Part shown: positions 1-4,639 of the stretch, piece by piece | Position numbering within the stretch: position 1 is the stretch's first letter | Layout: every line of letters begins with the position of its first letter | Origin: a bacterium | GTDB taxonomy: Bacteria > Patescibacteriota > WWE3 > 2-01-FULL-39-13 > JAQBTZ01 | Direction of reading: 5' to 3' | Assembly: GCA_027624675.1 (NCBI GenBank) | Contig: JAQBTZ010000049.1 | Span: 1 to 5,293, forward strand | Length of the DNA: 5,293 nt | The notes under the pieces: generated by a model | Seen by the model: the letters and a program-made list of their open reading frames with translations, nothing else | Told to the model about the DNA's origin: nothing | Databases searched by the model: none | Translations under genes and position numbers: made by a program

Positions 1-551
1 AGGATCATGAAAGCTTAAACGACGGGGTAGTAAGTTTCGTTAAAGAAAATAATGTAAAGCTTGGATTTAATCCTGGTACTTATCAGATAAAAAAGGGGCT
101 AGAAATCTTAAAACCAGTTATGGCAGTTACTTTTGCTTTCATAGTAAATAAGTTGGAGGCGGGTAGGATTTTGGGTATACAGGTTAAACAAGAAGAACGA
201 GATGATAATGGGTTAAAGGCATTGTTATTAGGTATACATAACCTGGGAGTTAAAAATGTAGTAATTACTGATGGACCAATTGGAACATATGCATATGACG
301 GAAAGGATTATTACTATCTAAAACCAAACGACGTACCAGTGGTAGAGCGAACTGGTACAGGAGATGCGTTTAGTACCGGGTTTATGGGTGCGCTAATCGA
401 AGAAAAACCAATTGAACAGGCTATGATGTGGGGGGCGGTAAACAGCGAGAGTGTACTGCAGTTTATTGGCGCAAGAGAAGGTTTATTAACCAAAGAAAAA
501 ATTATTAAAAAGCTATCAGAGTATAAAAATTTTAATCCAGAAAAGATTTAA
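1..551 (+). CDS. PfkB/ribokinase-family sugar kinase, 5'-truncated
   Basis: C-terminal part of an ATP-dependent carbohydrate kinase of the ribokinase/PfkB fold. The frame is open from the left edge (first full codon at 3), so the true start lies outside the window. The ATG at 120 is internal, because family-like sequence (FNPGTYQI, then GLEILKP) precedes it in frame. Visible in the 182 residues are the NxxE metal/phosphate motif (NKLE, nt 147-158), an ITDGPIG strand-turn typical of the family, and the signature-2 region ERTGTGDAF, with the anion hole (GTG) and the catalytic base Asp at nt 363-365. The usual DTTGAGD reads ERTGTGD here, which changes flanking positions but keeps the essential ones. 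It probably phosphorylates a sugar or sugar phosphate in the cytoplasm. The aldolase 6 bp downstream suggests a phosphofructokinase- or tagatose-6-phosphate-kinase-like role. Substrate cannot be decided, since the N-terminal sugar-binding half is missing. Family call is firm; specificity is open. Confidence 0.9.
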   Translation, partial: DHESLNDGVVSFVKENNVKLGFNPGTYQIKKGLEILKPVMAVTFAFIVNKLEAGRILGIQVKQEERDDNGLKALLLGIHNLGVKNVVITDGPIGTYAYDGKDYYYLKPNDVPVVERTGTGDAFSTGFMGALIEEKPIEQAMMWGAVNSESVLQFIGAREGLLTKEKIIKKLSEYKNFNPEKI

Positions 552-557
552 TTTGTT

Positions 558-1424
558 ATGAACGATATAAAATATTACTTTGAAAAGGCGAAACAAGAAA
601 AATTTGCAGTTGGAGCTTTTAACGCCGCAAATATTGAGACCCTAAAAGCAATAGTTGGTGCCGCTTTCGAGTTAAAATCACCTGTAATAATCGAGGCATC
701 AGCAGGAGAGGTTTCGTATATTGGAGATAAAGAGTTAAGAGCATTGGTAGATGTATACAAAGAAAGATTTAATATACCCATATTTTTAAATCTTGATCAC
801 TCTCACGATATACAAGCCTCGTTTGAGGCAATTGATGCTGGGTATGATTTAATACATTTTGATGGTGGTGAACTAGAATTTACACTTAACATTGAACAAA
901 CAAAACAGGTAGTTGAAAAAGCCCATTTAAGTAACTTAATAGTTGAGGGTGAGATTGATCATATTCAAGGCAGTTCTGATGATCACAGGCAGACTGATGC
1001 TAGGGATATGCAAAAACTAGGTTCATATACTAAACCAGAACAAGCACTTGATTTTGTAACTAAGACAAAAGTAGATATATTGGCATCATTTATTGGTAAT
1101 GTGCACGGGATATATAAAGAGTCTCCTATACTAGATTTAGAATTATTAAAACAGATTTCAAGTATTATTCCATATACATATTTAAGTTTGCATGGTGGTT
1201 CTGGGATTTCAGCTCAATATATTACAGGTGCAATACAGAGCGGAAACATTGTTAAGATAAATGTAAACTCCGAACTTCGTATCACATTTAAAGAAACATT
1301 AACAACAGAGGTAAATAATACAGATGAGATTGCGGTATATAAATTTATGGGTCCGGTAATTGATTCTGTTAAACAAGTTGTAATGGACAAGATGCAGTTG
1401 TTTGGTAGTGTTGGGAAAATCTAA
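558..1424 (+). CDS. class II fructose/tagatose-bisphosphate aldolase
   Basis: Zinc-dependent class II aldolase that reversibly cleaves fructose-1,6- or tagatose-1,6-bisphosphate to dihydroxyacetone phosphate and glyceraldehyde 3-phosphate in the cytoplasm. At 288 residues it matches the short GatY/KbaY/Bacillus-type class IIb enzymes. Visible motifs: LNLDHSHD at 77-84 (catalytic Asp80, zinc ligand His81), VEGEIDHI at 129-136, NVHGIYK with zinc ligand His183, LHGGSG with zinc ligand His212, and KINVNSELR with the substrate-contacting Asn235. HFDGGELEF at 100-108 replaces the usual FDGS-LPFEEN stretch, a conservative deviation. All zinc and catalytic positions are present, so it should be active. 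The start is 6 bp after the kinase stop and has no Shine-Dalgarno sequence, so translation probably depends on coupling or a non-SD mechanism. Product class is secure; fructose versus tagatose stereospecificity cannot be read from the sequence. The symbols fba and gatY are both possible, so none is given. Confidence 0.93.
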   Translation: MNDIKYYFEKAKQEKFAVGAFNAANIETLKAIVGAAFELKSPVIIEASAGEVSYIGDKELRALVDVYKERFNIPIFLNLDHSHDIQASFEAIDAGYDLIHFDGGELEFTLNIEQTKQVVEKAHLSNLIVEGEIDHIQGSSDDHRQTDARDMQKLGSYTKPEQALDFVTKTKVDILASFIGNVHGIYKESPILDLELLKQISSIIPYTYLSLHGGSGISAQYITGAIQSGNIVKINVNSELRITFKETLTTEVNNTDEIAVYKFMGPVIDSVKQVVMDKMQLFGSVGKI

Positions 1425-1430
1425 ATTAAT

Positions 1431-1763
1431 ATGGAAACAAAAGAACAAATTAAATACGAAGATTTTGCAAAACTTGATTTTCGGATTGGCGTAATTAAAG
1501 AAGTAAGTGATATTGGTGGTGCAGATAAACTTTACAAGATAATAGTTAATGTAGGTGAGGATATACAGATCTTGTCTGGTATAAAGGAATCTTTTACAAA
1601 AGAAGAGTTGGTTGGAAAACAGATAGTAGTTTTGGTAAATCTTGAACCAAGAAAAATGAAGGGAGAAGTTTCTAATGGAATGTTACTTGCAGTTGAGGGG
1701 GAAAATGGGGTAAACCTTTTAAAACCTGAAAATATTGCAAATGCAGGGGAGACGGTAAAGTAA
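1431..1763 (+). CDS. stand-alone tRNA-binding OB-fold protein (MetRS C-terminal / Trbp111 type)
   Basis: A 110-residue protein consisting almost entirely of one tRNA-binding domain, the EMAPII/Trbp111 OB-fold also found at the C-terminus of methionyl-tRNA synthetase and as the free proteins Trbp111 and CsaA. Family motifs run in order: DFRIG (16-20), ADKLYKI (31-37), ILSGI (47-51), EELVGKQIVVLVNL (58-71), EPRKMKG (72-78) and SNGMLLA (81-87). Such proteins bind the outside of the tRNA L-shape, usually as dimers. Some act in trans as the beta subunit of a MetRS lacking its own C-terminal domain, while CsaA has chaperone-like activity. The sequence does not decide between these roles. The start is 6 bp after the aldolase stop with no Shine-Dalgarno, and it looks like the last gene of the kinase-aldolase operon. 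No metabolic link to the two sugar enzymes is evident. Annotation pipelines would probably call it a MetRS beta subunit. Confidence 0.9.
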   Translation: METKEQIKYEDFAKLDFRIGVIKEVSDIGGADKLYKIIVNVGEDIQILSGIKESFTKEELVGKQIVVLVNLEPRKMKGEVSNGMLLAVEGENGVNLLKPENIANAGETVK

Positions 1764-1785
1764 TTTATCTGTTAATTTGGTTTTT

Positions 1786-1832
1786 CGTCATTGCGAGGAA
1801 TCCTGAGCTTGTCGAAGGAGACAAAGCAATCT
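1786..1832. repeat. dispersed intergenic palindromic repeat unit
   Basis: A G+C-richer island of about 47 bp in AT-rich intergenic DNA. It is bounded by inverted ends ATTGC (1790-1794) and GCAAT (1826-1830). Inside, GCTTGTC (1807-1813) pairs with GACAAAGC (1820-1827) around the loop GAAGGA, with one bulged A. The core CCTGAGCTTGTCGAAGG is, from memory, a very common dispersed element in environmental and CPR genomes, usually reading TCATTGCGAG...AAGCAATCT as here. It encodes no protein. It lies 22 bp after the tRNA-binding gene and directly upstream of the antitoxin promoter. As a hairpin followed by T-rich sequence (1832-1840) it might also limit read-through. Only one copy is in the window, so its repeat status rests on recognition. 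Confidence 0.6.
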
Positions 1833-1837
1833 ATTTC

Positions 1838-1866
1838 TTTACTTGTGTACACAAATATAATATAAT
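1838..1866 (+). promoter_or_regulatory. antitoxin promoter (-35 TTTACT, -10 TATAAT)
   Basis: TTTACT at 1838-1843 (4 of 6 against TTGACA) lies exactly 17 bp upstream of a perfect TATAAT at 1861-1866. An overlapping TATAAT sits at 1856-1861. With the usual 7-nt step from the -10 box, transcription would start at about 1873, the first base of the ATG, giving a leaderless mRNA. This fits the lack of any Shine-Dalgarno before the gene. The start site itself is inferred. Confidence 0.6.
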
Positions 1867-1883
1867 GTGTACATGTCTACACA
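1843..1883. promoter_or_regulatory. paired TGTACA-core operator for the Phd/YefM-type antitoxin
   Basis: TTGTGTACACAA (1843-1854) is a perfect 12-bp palindrome in the spacer between the -35 and -10 boxes. A second site, TGTGTA (1866-1871) facing TACACA (1878-1883), covers the end of the -10 box and the start codon. Both contain TGTACA (1846-1851 and 1868-1873), the core recognised by YefM at the yefM-yoeB operator. The cores start 22 bp apart, about two helical turns, so bound dimers would sit on the same DNA face. The arrangement predicts repression of the gene by its own product; binding itself is inferred. Confidence 0.55.
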
Positions 1884-2037
1884 ATACATTCAAGCTCGCG
1901 AAGCCAGAGCAAATTTTAGCAAAATAATTAATTCTGTAGCAAATACAGGCGAATCTTACACAATTACTGTTAGAGGAAAACCTAAGGCAGTATTAGTAAA
2001 TATTGATATTGCTAATGAATATTTGAGATTCAAATAA
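1873..2037 (+). CDS. short orphan Phd/YefM-type antitoxin
   Basis: A 54-residue protein matching the N-terminal DNA-binding part of the Phd/YefM antitoxin family: IQAREARANFSKIIN (6-20), then a turn (TGES), the strand YTITV (29-33), RGKPKAVLV (34-42) and a short helix ending NEYLRFK. In characterised family members this part forms the dimeric DNA-binding fold, and a flexible C-terminal tail of some 25-35 further residues wraps the toxin. Here the protein stops just after the fold, so most or all of the toxin-neutralising tail is missing. No toxin (RelE/YoeB/Doc/PIN) gene follows; the next feature, 19 bp on, is a convergent tRNA. The start at 1873 is preferred over the out-of-frame ATG at 1864-1866, which lies inside the -10 box. 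It may be a stand-alone repressor, a remnant of a decayed toxin-antitoxin pair, or an antitoxin for a toxin encoded elsewhere. The family call is good; function is unproven. Confidence 0.75.
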   Translation: MSTQYIQAREARANFSKIINSVANTGESYTITVRGKPKAVLVNIDIANEYLRFK

Positions 2038-2056
2038 TTTCAAATTTACACTAGTA

Positions 2057-2133
2057 TGGTGGGCATGCTTGGACTTGAACCGAGGACCTCGTCTTTAAAA
2101 GAGACGCGCTCTAACCAACTGAGCTACATGCCC
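2057..2133 (-). tRNA. tRNA-Lys(UUU)
   Basis: A 77-nt cloverleaf including an encoded CCA end (2057-2059). Read on the minus strand: acceptor GGGCATG/CATGCCC (7 bp), D-arm GCTC-AGTTGGTTA-GAGC with the GG pair, anticodon stem CGTCT/AGACG, loop CTTTTAA giving anticodon UUU (2097-2099), a 5-nt variable loop AGGTC, T-arm CTCGG-TTCAAGT-CCAAG, and discriminator A73, as expected for lysine. The middle T-stem pair is a C-A mismatch (bases at 2082 and 2070); all other stem pairs are Watson-Crick. It decodes AAA/AAG. It converges with the antitoxin gene, whose stop lies 19 bp from the tRNA 3' end. Confidence 0.96.
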
Positions 2134-2145
2134 GTGTATGTATTA

Positions 2146-2151
2146 AGTATA
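2146..2151 (-). promoter_or_regulatory. possible -10 box for tRNA-Lys
   Basis: The minus strand reads TATACT here, 12 nt before the first tRNA base. This would start transcription around 2139 and leave a leader of about 6 nt for RNase P to remove. No convincing -35 box lies 16-18 bp upstream, and the region is AT-rich, so this is tentative. A second TATACT lies at 2167-2172. Confidence 0.35.
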
Positions 2152-2286
2152 ATGTATCGTGTATCTAGTATAGTTGTTTCAAACTATTCCCAGCACTAAT
2201 CATCAATTTTAATTTCCTAAAAGATTTCATTCACTTTTACAAGACAGATTATAGCAAATCTTTCCATAACTTTGTACACTTAACAA

Positions 2287-2796
2287 ATGAAAGTCTATAT
2301 TTTATTTTCAATCAGTGTTTTGTTAATAATTTTTGGTTATTATACTTTTTTTATGACAAATTCTAAACAGTCAGATTTTATGGCCGAAATACCTATAATA
2401 CAGCAAGATAATATAGAAATTAATGGTGTTAATATTAAGATTGAGCTTGCAGATACAAAAGAAAAACAAGAAGTAGGATTAATGAATAGGACAGAGCTTT
2501 GTGAAAACTGTGGAATGCTTTTTATTTTTGATGAGGAAGGTATTTATAACTTCTGGAATATGAACACTTATATCCCTCTTGATGCAATTTATATTGCTGA
2601 AGATAAAAAGATTGTCGAGATAAAAAGTTTACCTAAATATATATGTCATCTAGTCGAAACTAAAGAAACCTGTTTGCCTGTTAGTATTAATCCTACAAAG
2701 AATGCCAAGTATGTTTTAGAGGTTAACGCAGGGTTTACTAAAACACATAATATTAAGGTTGGGAATTTGATAAAAGGGTTAGAAACTTTGCAGTAA
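2287..2796 (+). CDS. exported, membrane-anchored DUF192 protein
   Basis: A 169-residue protein with an N-terminal hydrophobic segment (residues 4-23, an uncleaved anchor or signal peptide with Lys2 before it) followed by a DUF192 domain. The domain shows the family landmarks IELADTKEKQEVGLMNR (52-68), GMLFIFDEEGIYNFW (76-90), NTYIPLDAIYI (93-103) and KYVLEVNAGF (141-150), ending in VGNLIKG. The canonical FWMKNT reads FWNMNT. The role of DUF192 is not established; members are mostly secreted or surface-anchored small domains. Four cysteines lie in the predicted extracytoplasmic part: C72 and C75 in a CENC motif, then C120 and C129, suggesting disulfides. No predicted lipobox is present, so it is probably not a lipoprotein. 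It has no Shine-Dalgarno; a weak TACACT -10-like hexamer (2275-2280) would put the transcript start on the ATG. It converges with the methyltransferase gene across a strong hairpin. Confidence 0.88.
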   Translation: MKVYILFSISVLLIIFGYYTFFMTNSKQSDFMAEIPIIQQDNIEINGVNIKIELADTKEKQEVGLMNRTELCENCGMLFIFDEEGIYNFWNMNTYIPLDAIYIAEDKKIVEIKSLPKYICHLVETKETCLPVSINPTKNAKYVLEVNAGFTKTHNIKVGNLIKGLETLQ

Positions 2797-2831
2797 AGCC
2801 AACATCAACCCCGAAGGTTGATGTTGGCTTT
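2795..2831. terminator. bidirectional hairpin terminator between convergent genes
   Basis: A perfect 16-bp inverted repeat: AAAGCCAACATCAACC (2795-2810), loop CCGAA (2811-2815), and the complementary arm (2816-2831). It begins inside the stop codon of the DUF192 gene and ends 2 bp before the stop of the opposing methyltransferase gene. The A-rich left and T-rich right ends give short U tracts both ways (TTTGTCT on +, TTTACT on -), weaker than a textbook intrinsic terminator. Placement and stem length make bidirectional termination likely; it could also act as an RNA 3'-end stabiliser. Confidence 0.8.
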
Positions 2832-2833
2832 GT

Positions 2834-3328
2834 CTAGCGGGTTATAGTATAAAGTGCTACTGCTAAAGAAACTGCTACATTTAAACTTTTGCCTTTACCA
2901 TACATTGGGATTTCAATAATCTTATCACAATTATCTAATACCTGACTTTCTACACCTGACACCTCGTTTCCAATGATTATTGCAGTTTTTTCTGTAACTT
3001 TATAATCAAAAATATTTACTGAGTTTTGGTGTTGTTCAAGTCCTACAATCTTAAATCTTTTTTCTTTTAATTCTTTTATCAAGGTAATTATGTTTTCGGC
3101 ATGCTTAAACGATAAATTATTAAATCCCTCTAACCCTGATTTTTTAATCTTTTTCTCAGTTTTTTCTATCTCAAAGTTTAGTCTTTTATCATTATCAATT
3201 TGGGGAAAAGGTGTGTAACCTGTTAGGTAAAGTTTAGTAACACCTACCCCGTCGCAGACCCTAAAAATAGAGCCTACATTAAATGCACTACGAATATTAT
3301 GAGCTATTACTACTATGTCCTTTGCCAT
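2834..3328 (-). CDS. SPOUT-family RNA 2'-O-methyltransferase (TrmH/TrmL-like)
   Basis: A 164-residue protein comprising a single SpoU/TrmH catalytic domain with the alpha/beta knot fold. It transfers a methyl group from S-adenosylmethionine to a ribose 2'-OH in tRNA or rRNA. All three family motifs are visible: motif 1 NIRSAFNVGSIFRVCDGVGV (11-30) with Arg13 as the likely catalytic arginine, motif 2 AIIIGNEVSGV (116-126), and motif 3 IPMYGKGKSLNVAVSLAVAL (140-159), which with motif 2 forms the knotted SAM site. No N-terminal RNA-recognition extension is present, so it resembles TrmL (about 157 residues) in size more than RlmB or TrmH proper. The stretch KTEKKIKKSGLEGFN (56-70) is unusually lysine-rich and may contact RNA. 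The start at 3328 has no Shine-Dalgarno. Its target nucleotide cannot be told from sequence. Confidence 0.92.
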   Translation of the reverse strand: MAKDIVVIAHNIRSAFNVGSIFRVCDGVGVTKLYLTGYTPFPQIDNDKRLNFEIEKTEKKIKKSGLEGFNNLSFKHAENIITLIKELKEKRFKIVGLEQHQNSVNIFDYKVTEKTAIIIGNEVSGVESQVLDNCDKIIEIPMYGKGKSLNVAVSLAVALYTITR

Positions 3329-3403
3329 TTTTAAAATTAAAATTGTTGCCTTATTACATAAAAAATTCTATTATTTATTTAATGCCATTAAACTTAAGTT
3401 TCA

Positions 3404-3418
3404 ATTATATACTATTAT
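3404..3418. promoter_or_regulatory. overlapping divergent -10 boxes
   Basis: The 120-bp gap between the divergent methyltransferase and anchor-protein genes holds overlapping -10-like hexamers. On + these are TATACT (3408-3413) and TATTAT (3413-3418), giving a leader of roughly 25-30 nt that contains the Shine-Dalgarno. On - it is TATAAT (3409 down to 3404), giving a leader of roughly 70 nt. No good -35 box is seen for any of them, and AT-richness raises the chance of coincidence. Confidence 0.35.
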
Positions 3419-3435
3419 CGTATTTATCACTTTTT

Positions 3436-3442
3436 AAGGAGG
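3436..3442 (+). promoter_or_regulatory. strong Shine-Dalgarno sequence AAGGAGG
   Basis: AAGGAGG is a full match to the anti-Shine-Dalgarno, 6 nt before the ATG at 3449, and it fixes that start. It is the only strong ribosome-binding site in the window; every other gene start lacks one. Confidence 0.85.
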
Positions 3443-3448
3443 TTTTTC

Positions 3449-3748
3449 ATGGATGAAAAAGTAAGTAATTTGTTTGATGAATTTTCTGATGAACCAGTAG
3501 AGGTAAGTAATACCCAGGATAAAGTTAATGCAGTTGAGAATATTGCAGATGATGCTATTGAATCAGAACTTGAGACTACAAAATTGCCTAAAGCCTTTGA
3601 AGATAGCGTTGAACAGAACAAAGTTGTTGGTAAACCTAAGTCAGTTACCCCAGATAATAATAAAATGTGGACAATGGCAGTTGTTGCGAGTGTATTAATC
3701 TTAATAGCTTCTGCTACAGGGATGGTTTTTATCTTACTTAGAGGTTAG
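3449..3748 (+). CDS. acidic protein with C-terminal membrane anchor, function unknown
   Basis: A 99-residue protein that I do not recognise. Residues 1-60 are strongly acidic and look poorly structured (many Asp, Glu, Ser, Asn, Val; few aromatics). A basic/polar linker (61-73, including GKPK and NNK) follows, and then one hydrophobic membrane helix from about 74 to 97, ending LLRG. The layout is that of a tail-anchored or type II single-pass protein with the acidic domain probably cytoplasmic, though orientation is not certain. No enzyme motif is visible. The start is well supported by AAGGAGG 6 nt upstream, so it is probably well translated. It heads a + strand cluster with two further uncharacterised genes and lgt, which suggests, but does not prove, an envelope-related role. 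An overlapping minus-strand open frame here is judged spurious. Confidence 0.8.
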   Translation: MDEKVSNLFDEFSDEPVEVSNTQDKVNAVENIADDAIESELETTKLPKAFEDSVEQNKVVGKPKSVTPDNNKMWTMAVVASVLILIASATGMVFILLRG

Positions 3749-3769
3749 TTAAATGATAGTATTAGCAAT

Positions 3770-4069
3770 ATGGCTAGTACAAAAAAATTAGGTGATATAT
3801 TATCGGATAAGTTAAATAAGATTTCAGATTCTCCGGTATATGCAAAGCATGAGTGGCAAGATTTTGGTGTTAGAGTTGCAAAAGAGCTGGGAGACGAAAA
3901 AAGAACTGCAATGTATATTAAATTTGCTAAGGAATACGGGCAAGAGATTTTAGAAGAGTCATTGGATTTTGTTAAAGAGTCAAAAAATGTAAAGTCGAAA
4001 CCAAAACTTTTTTTATGGAAATTTAAGCAATTGAAAGAAAACTCTCGTTTTAACGAGCCTTTAAAATGA
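3770..4069 (+). CDS. small soluble conserved-looking protein, function unknown
   Basis: A 99-residue, lysine-rich, probably helical cytoplasmic protein without signal peptide or membrane segment. The stretch HEWQDFGVRVAKELGDEKR (27-45), then MYIKFAKEYGQEILEESLDF (48-67) and KPKLFLWKFKQLKE (77-90), resembles, from memory, a short uncharacterised family in CPR genomes with YIKLAK- and LFMWKLKEL-like motifs; no function is known to me. The C-terminal basic/aromatic helix could bind nucleic acid or membrane, but this is speculation. The start is 21 bp after the previous stop and has no Shine-Dalgarno. Its TGA stop overlaps the ATG of the next gene (ATGA at 4066-4069), so the two are probably translationally coupled and may work together. 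A longer open frame antisense to it has no recognisable content and is taken as a shadow. Confidence 0.78.
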   Translation: MASTKKLGDILSDKLNKISDSPVYAKHEWQDFGVRVAKELGDEKRTAMYIKFAKEYGQEILEESLDFVKESKNVKSKPKLFLWKFKQLKENSRFNEPLK

Positions 4070-4590
4070 AAATATTTAAACACACACTTTTTATCTCTTT
4101 AGTAGTTTCATCTTTAATCATAATCTCTACATTTAAGTTTGATGTATTCACAATATTATTAGTTTTAGCTGGTGGATTATTAGCCAGTTTTTTTCCTTAT
4201 CTTGATTTTGTTATTAACGCTTTTCTTATTAACCCGCAATCCGAATCATCAACAGAGATTAAAAGTTTATTTTTACGAAGGGAGTATAAGAAACTTATCA
4301 ATTTAGTTGATAGTAATAGTTTTTCAGAAAACAAGCCTACTATTAATTCCGCACATTTTCAGGTTATATTACTTATGCTTGGTTTTTATTTTATAACAAC
4401 CCGCCCAGTATTATTTGGTTTTAGTTTTTTATTAAGCTTAATCTTTAACTTAATTTATAGACTGTATATTAGTATGCCTTTTTATCATCAGTGGTTTTGG
4501 ATATTCAAAAACCCAGTAAGTCTTAGCTTTGTTAAGATGTGGTTATATATAAATATAGCATTTGCAGTGATTTACATAGTTCTAATTTAA
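4066..4590 (+). CDS. multi-pass membrane protein, function unknown
   Basis: A 174-residue integral membrane protein with about four to five hydrophobic segments: roughly residues 7-22, 26-54 (long, with a GGLLASFFPYLDF turn), 96-111, 115-135 and 155-173. A more polar stretch (57-95) contains the basic cluster FLRREYKKL and lies between the two membrane halves. The GGLLASFFPYLD segment loosely recalls the G-x-LLPDxDH region of the YdjM/DUF457 family of membrane proteins annotated as metal-dependent hydrolases. Here the acidic and histidine ligands are mostly absent (PYLDF in place of PDIDH), so any hydrolase activity is doubtful. Its ATG overlaps the TGA of the preceding gene by 4 bp, a clear sign of translational coupling. 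lgt follows after 49 bp. The membrane call is secure; function is not. Confidence 0.82.
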   Translation: MKIFKHTLFISLVVSSLIIISTFKFDVFTILLVLAGGLLASFFPYLDFVINAFLINPQSESSTEIKSLFLRREYKKLINLVDSNSFSENKPTINSAHFQVILLMLGFYFITTRPVLFGFSFLLSLIFNLIYRLYISMPFYHQWFWIFKNPVSLSFVKMWLYINIAFAVIYIVLI

Positions 4591-4627
4591 ATTTTTAGAA
4601 AACTTATTCATTTACAGAATAAACGTA

Positions 4628-4633
4628 TATACT
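4628..4633 (+). promoter_or_regulatory. lgt: possible -10 box for leaderless lgt transcription
   Basis: TATACT (5 of 6 against TATAAT) ends 6 nt before the lgt ATG, so transcription would begin on or next to the start codon. Only a poor -35 candidate is seen (TATTCA at 4605-4610, 17-bp spacing). The gene may also be read from upstream transcripts. Confidence 0.4.
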
Positions 4634-4639
4634 AAATTA

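Noticed and set aside
120..122. ATG at 120 as the true start of the sugar kinase
   Set aside because: The same frame is open to the left edge and encodes conserved kinase sequence (FNPGTYQI), so the gene starts outside the window.
575..781. Minus-strand open frame of 68 codons inside the aldolase gene
   Set aside because: Lies wholly within a conserved aldolase coding region, with no recognisable product.
2020..2036. AT-only 7-bp hairpin (TATTTGA-GAT-TCAAATA) at the end of the antitoxin gene
   Set aside because: Weak A-T-rich stem inside coding sequence without a clear U tract; not enough to call a terminator for either the antitoxin or the tRNA.
2152..2199. Tiny 15-codon open frame in the gap between tRNA-Lys and the DUF192 gene
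   Set aside because: Too short, no ribosome-binding site, and no recognisable sequence; expected by chance. The rest of this 153-bp gap shows only candidate promoter elements.
2273..2278. Third TGTACA just upstream of the DUF192 start, possibly another antitoxin site
   Set aside because: Only the six core bases are palindromic, with no extended arms as at the other two sites. By base composition one or two chance TGTACA sites are expected in a window this size.
3427..3621. Minus-strand open frame opposite the acidic anchor protein
   Set aside because: Serine-rich low-complexity translation that mirrors the acidic codons of the + strand gene, which itself has a strong Shine-Dalgarno.
3745..4083. 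Minus-strand 112-codon open frame opposite the 99-residue protein
   Set aside because: The + strand gene is coupled to its downstream neighbour by ATGA and has family-like motifs; the antisense frame has none.
4580..4600. Possible hairpin TTCTAA...TTAGAA between the membrane protein gene and lgt
   Set aside because: Six mostly A-T pairs around a 9-nt loop are not convincing as a terminator in AT-rich DNA.
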